A DNA stretch of 49,899 nucleotides, taken from the NCBI GenBank assembly GCA_015654795.1, contig JAATGF010000077.1:1-49899 (forward strand), read 5' to 3'. The translations under genes and the position numbers were made by a program. The notes under the pieces were generated by a model. That model was not told where the DNA came from and searched no databases. It saw only the letters and a list, made by a program, of their open reading frames with translations. The DNA is from Bacteroidales bacterium. Its GTDB lineage: Bacteria > Bacteroidota > Bacteroidia > Bacteroidales > Prolixibacteraceae. Within the stretch, counting starts at the first letter, position 1; every line of letters starts with the position of its first letter. Below are positions 18,393 to 29,221 of the stretch, piece by piece.

Positions 18393-18843
18393 TGCGGTCC
18401 GTTCCCGAATAAAAATAGGTTATAAAGCGTCGTGGAGAACTGCAGAGTGCCTTGTTGAACTCCTTATTCGGGGTGCCGGTTGTATTAATAATGGCAGCCC
18501 CTGATTTTGCACCCGAAGCTACATCCGTTTAATCCCTCCAGGATTTTGGGGTGACTGGCAGGACAATTTGTGACAATAAAAACGGGCTCGCGTATGTAAT
18601 TTAAAGTCACAGGATAATTGCTGATAATCACTGGGGTTACAAGGATATTTGTCATCCCGCACATGCGGGATCACAAAATAGACAGATTTTCCGTGATTTT
18701 TGTGTGACTTTATTGTGACTTTAACTGTGACTTTATTTGCCAAAATTCTTGTGTAATATACTGCTTATTAGGCATATATACTAATATAAGTTGTGACTTT
18801 AACTGTGACACCAGGAATTAAGGCGGTGAGCTTCTAAAAATTA
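18338..18843. repeat. Dispersed ~505-bp non-coding repeat, copy 2
   Basis: This is the second copy of the repeat at 19-525, in the same orientation. It carries five 11-nt units (18338-18392) against six in copy 1. The internal GTGACTTTATT array (18693-18737) has four units against three in copy 1. The hairpin ATCCCGCA/TGCGGGAT (18654-18671) is fully conserved. Similarity stops at GGTGAGCTTCTAAAAATTA. Flanks differ from those of copy 1, which defines the element ends. Confidence 0.9.
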
Positions 18844-18980
18844 GTTTTAAAGATGTGATCATACGATTTTATTTTTGGACTTAAGTTGCAGCTTGTAAAT
18901 GAGCTGTAATCGAATTAAAAAATTCCCCCAACAATATCATTTGATTGATTTTGACTTTCAAATCAGCGATTATTAAATAA

Positions 18981-19016
18981 TAAAGGAGGCTGCCCCGATA
19001 TTTTGAGACAGCCTCT
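18981..19016 (-). terminator. Terminator of fusA2
   Basis: On the minus strand GAGGCTG (19009-19015) pairs with CAGCCTC (18986-18992) across a 16-nt loop and is followed by TTTATTATT. It lies 25 bp beyond the fusA2 stop codon. Confidence 0.65.
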
Positions 19017-19040
19017 CCGATTATCTCACATTTAAGAATT

Positions 19041-21197
19041 CTATTCTTCGACTTGTTCGGCTTCGTAGGCTTTGAGCAATTCTTCCTGAACTTCGGCGGG
19101 AACTTTTTCGTAGTTCGAGAATTTCAGTTTGAACATTGCTCGTCCCTGCGTAATAGAACTTAACGAGGTGGAGTATTTGTTCATCTCTTTGAGCGGAACC
19201 TTGGCCAGGATTTTCTCGAAACCTTTTTCAGAACTCATTCCCATGATCAATGCCCTGCGTCCCTGGAGGTCGCCCATTACATCGCCTAACCGATCAGATG
19301 GGACTAATACTTCGACATCATAAATTGGTTCAAGAATTTTTGGTCCTGCAATTTTAAAAGCGGCGCTGAATGCGTTACGTCCTGCCAGCCGGAATGAAAT
19401 TTCGTTGGAATCGACAGGGTGCATTTTGCCGTCGTAAACACAAACCCTGATATCGCGGGCATATGATCCGGTGAGCGGTCCTTCTTCCATTTTTTCCATG
19501 ATCCCTTTGAGAATGGCGGGAAGGAATCGCGCATCAATAGAACCGCCGACAATGCAATTGCAGAAAACAAGCTTTCCACCCCAGGGGAGATCGGTTACAT
19601 CAGTTCCGCGTAAGCTTATTTTCATCTCTTTCCCATCGATTTTGTACATTTCAGGGACAGGCATGCCCTCTTCGTAGGGTTCAATCACAAGGTGAACTTC
19701 ACCGAATTGACCAGAACCACCACTCTGTTTGCGGTGACGATAGTCACCTGGAGCAATTTTAGTGATGGTTTCGCGGTAAGGGATTTTAGGTTTTAGGAAT
19801 TGAATGTCGATTTTGAATACATTATCGAAATACCATTTCAGTGTATTAATATGGTATTCGCCCTGCCCATGAAGCAGGATTTGTTTTAACTCTTTGGAGT
19901 ACTCAATAATATATGTTGGATCCTCCTCTGCGAGTTTATGCATATATTCTCCCATTTTTTCTTCGTCAGCCTCGCTAACTGCTTTTATAGCTGTTGTATA
20001 GCGTGGAGCTGGATATTGTAATGGAGGGAAATTTATTTCAGCGTCCTTGTCGCAAAGCGTGTGGTTATGTTTTACTTCTTTGAGTTTTACAGTAGCGCCA
20101 ATGTCGCCCGCTTGCATTTCGGGGACTTTCATTCGGTTTTTACCTGCTACGGCATATATCTGAGATATCCTTTCTTTCGAATTTTTGGTGGTATTAACCA
20201 GATCCATTCCCTCTTTCAAGATTCCCGAGATCACTTTAAAATAAGTGACTTCGCCAACATGCTGTTCGATTGATGTTTTGAAAACAAATATTGAAGTCGG
20301 ACCGTTAATATCCATTTTAATAAATTTTCCGTCGACGGTTTCAACAGGAGCAAGTTCTCCGGGATTAGGAGCTACATTGCAGATAAATTCCATGAGTCGG
20401 CGGATTCCCATGTCGCGGGCGGCGCAAGTACAGAAAACCGGATAAAGGCTGCGGCTTAACATTCCAAGCTTAAGTCCTTTACGCATTTCGTCTTCGCTGA
20501 GATTTCCCTGCTCGAAGAAAAGTTCCATCAACTCTTCGTCGTTTTCGGCAGCCATTTCGAGCAGTTGGTTATGAACTTCCTCTGCGCGCTCAAGTTCAGT
20601 AGCAGGGATATCAAATATTTCGGGCGCTCCTCCGGATGGTCCCCATTGGAGCATTTTCATTTTTAGTACGTCGATTACTTTGTTGTAGCTTAATCCTGGG
20701 TTAAGCGGATATTGAACGATTGCCAGTTTGTTGCCAAAAGTGGTTTTGGCCATTTCAATCGTATTTTCCCAGTTACTGTTTTCATGGTCAAGATGGTTGA
20801 CAACAAAGATCAGCGGTTTGTGGAATTTTTCAGCATTCCTGTTCGCAATCTCTGTTCCTACTTCGACTCCATTAACGGCATTAAAAACCAGAAGCCCGGT
20901 AGCGGCTACACTGAGAGCAGGTATTACTCCACCTACAAAATCGTCCATCCCGGGAGTGTCGATGATATTAATCTTGCAACCTTCAAATTCGGTGTAAAGA
21001 ACAGTAGCGTGGACCGAATTGCCATATTCCTGTTCAACAAGATTGTAGTCTGATGCAGTGGTTTTGCTTTTTACGTCACCTCTGCGACTAATTACACCAC
21101 CCTCGAAGAGCATCGACTCTACAAGGGTGGTTTTCCCGGCGCCGGAATTACCAATTACAGTAATGTTCCGGATCTCTTTAGTTTGATATACTTTCAT
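19041..21197 (-). CDS. fusA2: EF-G2, elongation factor G paralogue with altered GTPase motifs
   Basis: The 718-residue protein has all five EF-G domains. The P-loop is GNSGAGKTT (16-24). Key GTPase residues differ from EF-G: switch I reads EQEYGNSVHAT instead of [18 protein letters not shown] (80-84) has Met where EF-G has the catalytic His, and NHLD (134-137) replaces NKxD. The translocation domain IV looks intact (GDYRHRKQSGGSGQFGEVHL). In Bacteroides thetaiotaomicron a related EF-G2 supports translocation without GTP hydrolysis during carbon starvation (established for that organism), so a starvation translation factor is the likely role. The gene is divergent from the str operon that encodes the housekeeping fusA. 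Confidence 0.92.
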   Translation of the reverse strand: MKVYQTKEIRNITVIGNSGAGKTTLVESMLFEGGVISRRGDVKSKTTASDYNLVEQEYGNSVHATVLYTEFEGCKINIIDTPGMDDFVGGVIPALSVAATGLLVFNAVNGVEVGTEIANRNAEKFHKPLIFVVNHLDHENSNWENTIEMAKTTFGNKLAIVQYPLNPGLSYNKVIDVLKMKMLQWGPSGGAPEIFDIPATELERAEEVHNQLLEMAAENDEELMELFFEQGNLSEDEMRKGLKLGMLSRSLYPVFCTCAARDMGIRRLMEFICNVAPNPGELAPVETVDGKFIKMDINGPTSIFVFKTSIEQHVGEVTYFKVISGILKEGMDLVNTTKNSKERISQIYAVAGKNRMKVPEMQAGDIGATVKLKEVKHNHTLCDKDAEINFPPLQYPAPRYTTAIKAVSEADEEKMGEYMHKLAEEDPTYIIEYSKELKQILLHGQGEYHINTLKWYFDNVFKIDIQFLKPKIPYRETITKIAPGDYRHRKQSGGSGQFGEVHLVIEPYEEGMPVPEMYKIDGKEMKISLRGTDVTDLPWGGKLVFCNCIVGGSIDARFLPAILKGIMEKMEEGPLTGSYARDIRVCVYDGKMHPVDSNEISFRLAGRNAFSAAFKIAGPKILEPIYDVEVLVPSDRLGDVMGDLQGRRALIMGMSSEKGFEKILAKVPLKEMNKYSTSLSSITQGRAMFKLKFSNYEKVPAEVQEELLKAYEAEQVEE

Positions 21198-21820
21198 GTG
21201 ATAAAATTTAGATAAAAACTTAGTAATCTATTAGTTCGAAATTCAACTTTATTCATTAAGTGTATAAAAAAATCAAAGCTGCAGAAAAACAACTTTGTCA
21301 CATCAAAAACGGATTAACTGGGATATTTATTTCTCAATTCCATCAAAAATAGAAATTTTTTAAAAAGTTCCAATCTTTTGTATTAATTGATCTTTTTTTT
21401 CCAGTTCAAAATTTAATTCTATTAAAGACAGGCAATAAATTGGTTATTAGGTTTGTACTATATGGAGGTAGTTGTGGTGGCAGTTTGTTTGGTGAGATAA
21501 ATATGTTTTTAAAGTATAAATTTTCACACAGTAGGTTGTCTGATTTTAGAGGAGATTCGCATATTTCTTCTCCGACCTGACTATAATCGGAGTAGAATTT
21601 CATGAAATAGGTTCTTCGTTTTCGCCTAAACTTTTGATTAAAAACACATTTTTTTTGTGTGAGTCATTGTTTTCTGTTGAAATTGTGTACTTTTGCAGTC
21701 CATTTTGGGGAAGATTCGCGCGGTTGGAATTGGTTACCGTATTGATCTTTCGTTAAAATGGATTGGATTTGAGTTCATTTTTCGTGTGTATTATTATAAT
21801 TCAAAAATTTAAAAACGTTT
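21198..21820. other. 623-bp divergent spacer between fusA2 and rpsL
   Basis: This AT-rich region holds the regulatory sequences of both fusA2 and the str operon. The rpsL promoter is at 21667-21695. A short hairpin CTCCGA/TCGGAG lies at 21570-21592. A 65-codon minus-strand ORF at 21406-21603 has no recognisable features. I could not fix a -7 box for fusA2. Confidence 0.45.
21667..21695 (+). promoter_or_regulatory. Promoter of the str operon (rpsL)
   Basis: TTG (21667-21669), 18 bp, then TACTTTTG (21688-21695) fits the Bacteroidota consensus. Transcription would start near 21702, leaving a leader of ~120 nt. In that leader CCATTTT (21700-21706) can pair with AAAATGG (21755-21761). Confidence 0.65.
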
Positions 21821-22228
21821 ATGCCTACTATTCAACAGTTAGTACGTAAGGGAAGAACGAGTCTCGAAGATAAGAGTAAATCTCCGGCGCTTAATTCTTG
21901 CCCGCAACGAAGAGGCGTATGTGTTCGTGTTTACACCACGACGCCTAAAAAGCCGAATTCGGCAATGAGAAAGGTTGCCCGCGTAAGGTTGACCAATCAG
22001 AAAGAAGTAAATGCATACATTCCTGGTGAAGGACACAACTTGCAGGAGCACTCGATTGTGCTGGTTCGCGGAGGACGTGTAAAAGATCTTCCAGGTGTAC
22101 GTTATCACCTTATTCGTGGAGCTCTGGACACCGCAGGTGTTGAAGGCCGTAAACAACGTCGTTCGAAATATGGCGCAAAACGTCCAAAACCGGGACAGGT
22201 TGTAGCAGCGACTAAGAAAAAGAAGTAA
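21821..22228 (+). CDS. rpsL: Ribosomal protein S12
   Basis: The 135-residue protein is S12 of the small-subunit decoding centre. [17 protein letters not shown] and [14 protein letters not shown] are intact, and the lysines whose substitution usually gives streptomycin resistance are present. The basic tail ends in KKKK. It is the first gene of the str operon, 122 bp before rpsG. Confidence 0.98.
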   Translation: MPTIQQLVRKGRTSLEDKSKSPALNSCPQRRGVCVRVYTTTPKKPNSAMRKVARVRLTNQKEVNAYIPGEGHNLQEHSIVLVRGGRVKDLPGVRYHLIRGALDTAGVEGRKQRRSKYGAKRPKPGQVVAATKKKK

Positions 22229-22350
22229 TTGATTAGAAATTAGTTATTTGTTTGGAGGTTTGGTTGAGTAAGGGTTTGCCTTGAGCAGGCTATTTAAACT
22301 GAAGACTGAACAACAGCCGATTCGAATAACACAAACAATGTGTAACTAAG

Positions 22351-22827
22351 ATGAGAAAGACAAAACCAAAGAAAAGGATCATTTTGCCTGATCCGAAATT
22401 TAAAGACGTTCTGGTAACAAGATTTGTTAACAGTTTGATGGTCGATGGCAAAAAAACAATTGCTTTCAAGATTTTCTACGATGCACTTGACATCGTTGAG
22501 AAAAAGATGAAAGACAGCGAATTATCTCCGCTTGATGTTTGGAAGAAGGGCTTATTAAATATTACCCCTGCAGTTGAAGTAAAGAGCAGACGTGTTGGAG
22601 GTGCTAACTTTCAGGTTCCAATGGAAATTCGTCCGGAACGTAAAGTTGCAATATCCATGCACAATCTAATTCAGTTTGCGACCAAACGTTCGGGCCACTC
22701 AATGGCAGAAAAGCTTGCAGCTGAAACGGTTGCTGCTTTCAACGAAGAAGGTGGAGCATTCAAAAAGAAAGAAGATACACACAGAATGGCTGAGGCAAAC
22801 CGTGCGTTTGCACATTTCAGATTTTAA
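22351..22827 (+). CDS. rpsG: Ribosomal protein S7
   Basis: The 158-residue S7 nucleates assembly of the 30S head. [25 protein letters not shown] and [14 protein letters not shown] match the family, and the C-terminus [13 protein letters not shown] is typical. It lies 122 bp after rpsL and 29 bp before fusA. Confidence 0.98.
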   Translation: MRKTKPKKRIILPDPKFKDVLVTRFVNSLMVDGKKTIAFKIFYDALDIVEKKMKDSELSPLDVWKKGLLNITPAVEVKSRRVGGANFQVPMEIRPERKVAISMHNLIQFATKRSGHSMAEKLAAETVAAFNEEGGAFKKKEDTHRMAEANRAFAHFRF

Positions 22828-22856
22828 TTAAATAGTAGATATCAGGATCAAATATA

Positions 22857-24965
22857 ATGGCTAAAAGGGATCTCACAAATACCAGGAACATTGGTATCAT
22901 GGCTCACATCGACGCGGGTAAAACAACCACCTCTGAGAGGATTTTGTTCTACACGGGTAAAACTCACCGTATTGGTGAGGTTCATGATGGAGCAGCTACA
23001 ATGGACTGGATGGCACAGGAACAGGAGCGCGGTATCACAATTACTTCTGCTGCTACATTCACAGAATGGAAGTATAATGATATTGTCCATCAGATCAACA
23101 TTATTGATACTCCCGGGCACGTTGACTTCACTGTTGAGGTTGAACGTTCTTTAAGGGTACTCGATGGTGCAGTTGCTACGTTTTGCGCTGTTGGTGGCGT
23201 AGAAGCGCAGTCTGAAACTGTTTGGCGTCAGGCTGAGAAATATGGTGTACCAAAAATTGCATTTATAAATAAAATGGACCGTGCGGGTGCCGATTTCTAC
23301 CGTGTCTACAACGACATCAAGGAAAAGCTTGGCGCAAACCCTGTTCCAATCCAGCTTCCAATCGGGGCTGAAGAAAATTTCAAGGGAGTTATTGATCTTA
23401 TTCGCATGAAAGCCCTCTATTGGCACAATGAAGCCATGGGTGCTGAGTACGATATTTCAGAGATTCCTGAAGATATGCTCGAAATATCACGCGAATGGCA
23501 TGATAAAATGGTTGAATCAGTTGCAGAACAGGATGAAGTCCTTATGGAAAAATTCTTTGTCGATCCTGAAAGTATCACCGTTGACGAGCTTATAGCAGAA
23601 ATACGAAAAGCTACAATCACAGGTGCAATTATTCCAATGCTTTGTGGTTCGGCCTTTAAAAATAAAGGGGTTCAGACTTTGCTTGATGCAGTTTGTGCAT
23701 ATTTACCAAATCCGCTTGATATTGGTTCAATTGAAGGAAAAAATCCTGATACTGGCGAAGTTGTTGAGCGTAAACCTTCTGTTGACCAGCCGCTTGCAGC
23801 GTTGGCTTTCAAGATTGCAACCGACCCATTCGTTGGACGTTTGTGCTTTATACGTGTTTATTCAGGTAAGATCGATGCAGGTTCGTATGTATTAAACATG
23901 CGTACAGGCAAAAAGGAACGTATTTCGCGATTGTTCCAGATGCATGCCAACAAACAACAGCCACGCGACGTTATCGAAGCTGGTGATATTTGCGCTGCAG
24001 TCGGTTTTAAAGATATTCGTACGGGAGATACACTTTGTAGTCTCGACCATCCGATTATTCTTGAATCAATGACTTTCCCTGAACCGGTTATTGGTATTGC
24101 GATTGAGCCTAAAACTCAAAACGATATTGATAAATTATCAAACGGTTTGCAAAAATTAGCCGAAGAAGATCCAACCTTCCAGGTTAGAACTGATGAAGAC
24201 AGCGGTCAGACCGTTATTCGCGGTATGGGTGAACTTCACCTTGAAATTATCGTCGATCGTCTGAGACGTGAGTTCAAGGTCGAATGTAACCAGGGAGCAC
24301 CACAAGTTGCGTACAAAGAAGCGATTACTAAAGAAGTTGAGCTTCGTGAAGTATTTAAGAAACAAACCGGGGGTCGTGGTAAGTTTGCTGATATCAGCGT
24401 TAAAGTTGGTCCGGTAGACGAAGGTGTAACTGGTCTTCAGTTTGTTGATAGTATCAAAGGGGGAACGATTCCACGCGAATTTATTCCTGCTGTTGAGAAA
24501 GGTTTCAAAGAGTCGCTTAACAATGGACCACTCGCAGGTTTCAAAATTGAAAACCTCAAGGTTACATTGGTTGACGGATCTTTTCACCCGGTTGACTCCG
24601 ATGCGCTCTCTTTTGAGCTTTGCGCGAAACAAGCTTTCAGAAATGCAGCTTCCAAGGCAAAACCTGTCTTGCTTGAGCCTATTATGAAAGTAGAAGTCGT
24701 AACCCCGGATGATTATATGGGTGATATTGTTTCAGACCTTAACCGTAGGCGTGGTCATGTTGAAAGCATGGATTCTAAATTTGGGGCACGTGTTATCAAG
24801 GCTTTGGTACCTCTTGCCGAACAGTTCGGGTATGTAACTACCTTACGTACATTGTCCTCTGGCCGTGCAACTTCGACAATGGAGTTTTCGCATTATGCTG
24901 AAGTACCGAAAAATATCGCCTTGACAGTTCTTGAAGGTGTTAAAGGCAGAACAGATTTGTTATAA
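22857..24965 (+). CDS. fusA: Elongation factor G
   Basis: The 702-residue housekeeping translocase has canonical G motifs: [29 protein letters not shown] with the catalytic His, and NKMD. Domain IV carries [11 protein letters not shown]. It drives GTP-dependent tRNA-mRNA translocation and, with RRF, ribosome recycling. It makes a direct comparison for the altered motifs of fusA2 at 19041-21197. It sits in the order rpsL-rpsG-fusA-rpsJ; no tuf follows, which is usual in Bacteroidota where tuf lies elsewhere. Confidence 0.98.
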   Translation: MAKRDLTNTRNIGIMAHIDAGKTTTSERILFYTGKTHRIGEVHDGAATMDWMAQEQERGITITSAATFTEWKYNDIVHQINIIDTPGHVDFTVEVERSLRVLDGAVATFCAVGGVEAQSETVWRQAEKYGVPKIAFINKMDRAGADFYRVYNDIKEKLGANPVPIQLPIGAEENFKGVIDLIRMKALYWHNEAMGAEYDISEIPEDMLEISREWHDKMVESVAEQDEVLMEKFFVDPESITVDELIAEIRKATITGAIIPMLCGSAFKNKGVQTLLDAVCAYLPNPLDIGSIEGKNPDTGEVVERKPSVDQPLAALAFKIATDPFVGRLCFIRVYSGKIDAGSYVLNMRTGKKERISRLFQMHANKQQPRDVIEAGDICAAVGFKDIRTGDTLCSLDHPIILESMTFPEPVIGIAIEPKTQNDIDKLSNGLQKLAEEDPTFQVRTDEDSGQTVIRGMGELHLEIIVDRLRREFKVECNQGAPQVAYKEAITKEVELREVFKKQTGGRGKFADISVKVGPVDEGVTGLQFVDSIKGGTIPREFIPAVEKGFKESLNNGPLAGFKIENLKVTLVDGSFHPVDSDALSFELCAKQAFRNAASKAKPVLLEPIMKVEVVTPDDYMGDIVSDLNRRRGHVESMDSKFGARVIKALVPLAEQFGYVTTLRTLSSGRATSTMEFSHYAEVPKNIALTVLEGVKGRTDLL

Positions 24966-24992
24966 CCATCACAATTATAATACGTTCTTATC

Positions 24993-25298
24993 ATGAGTCA
25001 AAGAATCAGGATCAAACTGAAATCCTACGATCACAACTTGGTCGATAAATCGGCTGAGAAGATTGTCAAAACTGTGAAGACTACGGGAGCTATTGTAAGC
25101 GGACCTATTCCGCTTCCAACACACCGGAGAATTTTTACAGTATTGCGGTCAACATTTGTAAACAAAAAATCGAGGGAGCAATTCGAATTATCTTCTTACA
25201 AGAGGTTGATCGATATTTACAGTTCCACAGCTAAAACGATCGACGCCCTTATGAAACTTGAGTTGCCAAGTGGTGTTGAGGTAGAAATCAAAGTTTAA
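24993..25298 (+). CDS. rpsJ: Ribosomal protein S10
   Basis: The 101-residue S10 has [21 protein letters not shown] at the start and [17 protein letters not shown] in the loop that contacts the 30S head. It also serves NusB-dependent antitermination in other bacteria. It follows fusA by 27 bp, joining the str and S10 gene groups into one run. Confidence 0.98.
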   Translation: MSQRIRIKLKSYDHNLVDKSAEKIVKTVKTTGAIVSGPIPLPTHRRIFTVLRSTFVNKKSREQFELSSYKRLIDIYSSTAKTIDALMKLELPSGVEVEIKV

Positions 25299-25323
25299 TT
25301 TTAAACTGCTTAATCAGTAAAAA

Positions 25324-25941
25324 ATGCCAGGATTAATTGGAAAGAAAATCGGAATGACTTCCGTATTCAGTGTTGAGGGGAGAAACATCCCATGCACTGT
25401 GATTGAGGCAGGTCCATGTACTGTATCGCAGATTCGTACCATTGAAAAAGATGGTTATGAAGCGATTCAGTTAGGCTTTCAGGAAAAGAAAGAAAAGCAT
25501 GCGACAAAGCCAGAGATCGGCCATTTTAAAAAGGCCGGTACTACTCCGAAGAAAAAACTTGTCGAATTCGACGGTTTCGGAGCTGATGTGAAACTTGGAG
25601 ATATCATTTCCGCAGATATGTTCGAGCCATCAAGTTTTATCGATGTCACCGGGATTTCAAAAGGTAAAGGATTTCAGGGGGTTGTTCGTCGCCACGGATT
25701 TGGTGGTGTAGGCGAAAGCACACACGGTCAGCACAACAGGTTGCGAGCTCCGGGATCTATTGGTGCTTCATCTTATCCTTCGCGCGTTTTTAAAGGAATG
25801 CGTATGGCGGGACGTATGGGAGGCGCTAAAATAACTGTTCAAAATATCGAAGTTTTGAAAGTTATTCCTGAGAATAACCTTGTGATTGTTAAAGGTTCCG
25901 TACCAGGAGCTAATGGTTCATACTTAATTCTCTTGAAGTAA
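25324..25941 (+). CDS. rplC: Ribosomal protein L3
   Basis: The 205-residue L3 begins [15 protein letters not shown]. Its long loop near the peptidyl-transferase centre reads [20 protein letters not shown], followed by [21 protein letters not shown]. The stop codon shares a base with the rplD start (TAATG), so translation is coupled. Confidence 0.98.
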   Translation: MPGLIGKKIGMTSVFSVEGRNIPCTVIEAGPCTVSQIRTIEKDGYEAIQLGFQEKKEKHATKPEIGHFKKAGTTPKKKLVEFDGFGADVKLGDIISADMFEPSSFIDVTGISKGKGFQGVVRRHGFGGVGESTHGQHNRLRAPGSIGASSYPSRVFKGMRMAGRMGGAKITVQNIEVLKVIPENNLVIVKGSVPGANGSYLILLK

Positions 25942-26570
25942 TGGAAATCGCAATCTTCAACAAAACAGGGCAGGAAACCGGAAGAAACGTAGAACTGAAT
26001 GCAGAAATCTACGCGGTTGAGCCTAACGATCACGCGATTTATCTCGACGTGAAACAATACCTGGCTAATCAACGTCAGGGAACTCACAAAGCAAAAGATC
26101 GTGGTGAAATTGCGGGATCGACCCGTAAAATCAAACGTCAAAAAGGTACAGGCGGAGCGCGTGCAGGTAGCAGAAAATCTGGAACAATCCGTGGTGGTGG
26201 TCGTATTTTTGGGCCTCAGCCAAGGGACTACAGTTTTAAACTGAACAAGAAGCTTAAAGAGCTTGCACGTAAATCAGCACTGACGTACAAAGCACAGGCA
26301 AGTGAAATTCTGGTTTTAGAAGATATTTCTTTTGATGCCCCAAAAACGAAAGAATTTGCGGCAATTCAGAATAATCTGAAGATTAGTGATAAAAGATTAC
26401 TAATTGTGTTACCAGAAGCAAATAAAAATATATATTTGTCCTCCAGAAATTTACAGAACGTAGAAATTGTAATCGCTTCAGAATTAAGCACATACAAGAT
26501 TATGCGAGCCCAAAAGATTATTTTGGTAGAAAGTTCTGTGGTCAAAGTGGAAGAATTATTTAAGATTTAA
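25941..26570 (+). CDS. rplD: Ribosomal protein L4
   Basis: The 209-residue L4 carries the exit-tunnel loop KIKRQKGTGGARAGSRKSG and GGRIFGPQPRDYSFKLNKK. In E. coli L4 autoregulates the S10 operon; no such leader is evident here. It overlaps rplC by one nt. Confidence 0.97.
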   Translation: MEIAIFNKTGQETGRNVELNAEIYAVEPNDHAIYLDVKQYLANQRQGTHKAKDRGEIAGSTRKIKRQKGTGGARAGSRKSGTIRGGGRIFGPQPRDYSFKLNKKLKELARKSALTYKAQASEILVLEDISFDAPKTKEFAAIQNNLKISDKRLLIVLPEANKNIYLSSRNLQNVEIVIASELSTYKIMRAQKIILVESSVVKVEELFKI

Positions 26571-26581
26571 CGCGTAAGACA

Positions 26582-26875
26582 ATGGTTGATATTTTGATTC
26601 GCCCTATAGTAACCGAGAAAATGAACAAATTAACGGAGAAATATAACCGTTATGGGTTCAGGGTTGAGAAGAAGGCAAACAAGCACGAGATCAAAAAAGC
26701 CGTGGAAGAAATCTATGGCGTTAAGGTTAGCACTGTTAATACAATGGTGTATGCCGGTAAGTTAAAATCACGCTTTACCAAGGGTGGGGTTATATCCGGT
26801 CGTTCCAATGCTTATAAGAAAGCTATTGTTACGCTGACCGAAGGAGAAAATATTGATTTTTACAGCAATATCTAA
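26582..26875 (+). CDS. rplW: Ribosomal protein L23
   Basis: The 97-residue L23 (ILIRPIVTEKMNKLTEKYNRYGFRV ... VYGVKVSTVNTM-like motifs) lies at the tunnel exit, where trigger factor and SRP dock. It lies 11 bp after rplD and 8 bp before rplB. Confidence 0.97.
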   Translation: MVDILIRPIVTEKMNKLTEKYNRYGFRVEKKANKHEIKKAVEEIYGVKVSTVNTMVYAGKLKSRFTKGGVISGRSNAYKKAIVTLTEGENIDFYSNI

Positions 26876-26883
26876 AGTAAGAG

Positions 26884-27711
26884 ATGGCAGTTAGAAAGTT
26901 AAATCCAGTAACTCCGGGACAAAGGCACAAGATCGCTGGTACCTTTGAGACCGTTACAACTGGCAACGCACCTGAAAAATCATTGTTAAGGCCCATGAAG
27001 AGTACCGGGGGACGTAACAGCGCCGGTAAGATGACAATGAGGTATATAGGTGGAGGGCATAAGAGGAAATACCGTGTTATCGATTTTAAAAGAGAGAAAG
27101 ACGGTGTTCCTGCACGAGTAGATTCGATACAATACGACCCAAATCGTACTGCTCGCATCGCACTTTTGGTATATGCCGATGGGGAAAAACGTTACATGCT
27201 TGCACCGAACGGTCTACAGGTTGGACAAACCGTTCTTTCAGGCAGTGATATTGCTCCTGAAATCGGAAATGCACTCCCTTTAGCAAAAATACCTCTAGGT
27301 ACTATCGTTCACAATATTGAGCTGCATCCCGGACAAGGAGGCATTATGGCCCGGTCTGCCGGAACATATGCACAGCTCACCTCGCGTGAAGGACGATACG
27401 CCATCATTAAGCTCCCCTCTGGCGAATCCCGAATGATACTAGTTACATGCCGTGCAACGGTAGGTACAGTCGGAAACTCAGACCATGGCCTTGAAAGATC
27501 AGGTAAAGCCGGTAGAAGCCGTTGGCAGGGACGTCGTCCCCGTGTCCGCGGTGTTGTTATGAACCCTGTCGATCACCCAATGGGTGGTGGAGAAGGACGT
27601 GCTTCCGGTGGTCACCCACGTTCACGTAAAGGATTACTCGCTAAGGGTTTCAAAACCCGTTCGAAGAAAAAAGCTTCAAGCAGGTATATCATTGAACGTA
27701 GGAAAAAGTAA
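26884..27711 (+). CDS. rplB: Ribosomal protein L2
   Basis: The 275-residue L2 is needed for peptidyl-transferase assembly. [20 protein letters not shown], the SH3-like central fold with [14 protein letters not shown], and the conserved C-terminal [19 protein letters not shown] with its functional His are all present. Confidence 0.98.
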   Translation: MAVRKLNPVTPGQRHKIAGTFETVTTGNAPEKSLLRPMKSTGGRNSAGKMTMRYIGGGHKRKYRVIDFKREKDGVPARVDSIQYDPNRTARIALLVYADGEKRYMLAPNGLQVGQTVLSGSDIAPEIGNALPLAKIPLGTIVHNIELHPGQGGIMARSAGTYAQLTSREGRYAIIKLPSGESRMILVTCRATVGTVGNSDHGLERSGKAGRSRWQGRRPRVRGVVMNPVDHPMGGGEGRASGGHPRSRKGLLAKGFKTRSKKKASSRYIIERRKK

Positions 27712-27738
27712 TCACTAAATTTAAATGAAAAGTAGATT

Positions 27739-28008
27739 ATGAGTCGTTCGCTAAAAAAAGGCCCTTTTATCGACTTTAAGTTGGAGAAAAAAGTTCTGGT
27801 TCTTAATGAAGCAGACAAAAAGTCGGTAGTCAAAACATGGGCAAGACATTCAATGATTTCGCCTGATTTCGTAGGTCATACTATTGCAGTGCACAACGGG
27901 AATAAATTTATCCCTGTATATGTAACTGAAAATATGGTTGGTCATAAATTAGGGGAATTTGCTCCTACCCGCACCTTCAGGGGACATGGTGGTAATAAAA
28001 AACGATAA
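27739..28008 (+). CDS. rpsS: Ribosomal protein S19
   Basis: The 89-residue S19 ([12 protein letters not shown] at the start, [17 protein letters not shown] at the end) contacts S13 and tRNA in the 30S head. It lies 27 bp after rplB and 42 bp before rplV. Confidence 0.98.
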   Translation: MSRSLKKGPFIDFKLEKKVLVLNEADKKSVVKTWARHSMISPDFVGHTIAVHNGNKFIPVYVTENMVGHKLGEFAPTRTFRGHGGNKKR

Positions 28009-28050
28009 CCATGAACGCGGAAATGTATAATAGAAGTAAAAAGTACCAAG

Positions 28051-28467
28051 ATGGGTTCTAGAAAAAAGAAAAGTGCTGAATTGCTTAAGCAAGCAAAAGC
28101 CGAGAGATTTCAGGCTTGTCTGCACGAAGTCCCAACTTCTCCTCGTAAGATGCGCCTTGTTACCGATATGGTTCGTGGAATGGCGGTAAATCGTGCACTT
28201 GACGTCCTGAAGTTTTCCTCAAAAGAGGCTTCTCGCAGAGTAGAGAAACTTCTTCTTTCGGCAATTGCCAACTGGCAAGCTAAAAATGAAGGAGTTAGAC
28301 TTGAAGAAAGCAACCTATACGTGCAGGAAGTTTTCGTAGATTCAGCTCGCATGCTTAAACGTCTCCGTCCTGCTCCGCAGGGTCGCGGGCATCGTATAAG
28401 AAAGCGTTCGAATCACGTGACTATCCGTTTGGCAAGTAAAAATGTTGTAGAAGAAAATACGAAATAA
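28051..28467 (+). CDS. rplV: Ribosomal protein L22
   Basis: The 138-residue L22 has [20 protein letters not shown] and the tunnel-lining hairpin with [20 protein letters not shown]. The N-terminus is extended by ~25 Lys-rich residues relative to E. coli, as in other Bacteroidota. It is followed by rpsC after 4 bp. Confidence 0.97.
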   Translation: MGSRKKKSAELLKQAKAERFQACLHEVPTSPRKMRLVTDMVRGMAVNRALDVLKFSSKEASRRVEKLLLSAIANWQAKNEGVRLEESNLYVQEVFVDSARMLKRLRPAPQGRGHRIRKRSNHVTIRLASKNVVEENTK

Positions 28468-28471
28468 TAGT

Positions 28472-29200
28472 ATGGGACAAAAAGTAAATCCGATTTCAAA
28501 TAGGCTTGGAATCATCAGAGGATGGGATTCCAACTGGTTCGGAGGTAACGATTATGGTGATAAACTGGTCGAAGACCACAAAATCAGAGGTTATCTAAAT
28601 GCGAGGCTTTCAAAAGCCAGCATCTCAAGGATCATCATTGAGCGCACTTTAAAGCTTATTACCATAACTGTTCACACTTCAAGGCCTGGTATTATTATTG
28701 GTAAAGGTGGTCAGGAAGTTGATAAGCTAAAAGAAGAGCTTAAGAAGATCACAAAAAAAGAGGTTCAGATCAATATTTTCGAAATCAAACGTCCTGAACT
28801 TGATGCTCAAATTGTTGCCAGTAACATCGCGCGACAGGTGGAAGGTAAAATTGCTTATCGCCGTGCCACAAAGATGTCTATTGCATCTACCATGCGAATG
28901 GGAGCTGAAGGTATTAAAGTTCAGGTATCGGGACGATTGAATGGTGCCGAAATGGCCCGTTCTGAAATGTATAAAGATGGTAGAACACCATTACACACAT
29001 TCAGAGCTGATATTGATTATGCTCTTGCCGAAGCGTTGACCAAAACAGGTTTGATTGGTGTTAAAGTATGGATCTGCCGTGGCGAAATTTACGGCAAACG
29101 TGATCTTTCGCCAAATGTTGGACAATCTGTACAGCAACAACGTCCGAACCGCCCTGCACCTGAACATGGTAAAGGTGGGTTTAAAAAACGTAAAAAGTAA
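28472..29200 (+). CDS. rpsC: Ribosomal protein S3
   Basis: The 242-residue S3 lines the mRNA entry channel. The KH domain reads [20 protein letters not shown]. The C-terminal domain has [22 protein letters not shown] and ends in a basic Gln/Arg/Lys tail. Confidence 0.98.
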   Translation: MGQKVNPISNRLGIIRGWDSNWFGGNDYGDKLVEDHKIRGYLNARLSKASISRIIIERTLKLITITVHTSRPGIIIGKGGQEVDKLKEELKKITKKEVQINIFEIKRPELDAQIVASNIARQVEGKIAYRRATKMSIASTMRMGAEGIKVQVSGRLNGAEMARSEMYKDGRTPLHTFRADIDYALAEALTKTGLIGVKVWICRGEIYGKRDLSPNVGQSVQQQRPNRPAPEHGKGGFKKRKK

Positions 29201-29221
29201 CCATCGACAAAGCAAAACAAG

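Larger units (their letters stand above)
18117..19040. other. 924-bp convergent spacer filled with repeats
   Basis: This spacer lies between two convergent genes (GH5, plus; fusA2, minus). It holds a 39-bp minisatellite (18184-18309), copy 2 of the dispersed 505-bp repeat (18338-18843) and the fusA2 terminator (18981-19016). A minus-strand ORF of 69 codons over the minisatellite reads as 13-residue repeats and is most likely not a gene. Confidence 0.8.

Noticed and set aside
21406-21603. 65-codon minus-strand ORF upstream of rpsL
   Set aside because: AT-rich chance frame in a divergent control region with no domain or start signal.
21821-22228. Streptomycin-resistance substitutions in S12
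   Set aside because: The lysines in TPKKPNS and GGRVKDLPG are the wild-type residues.
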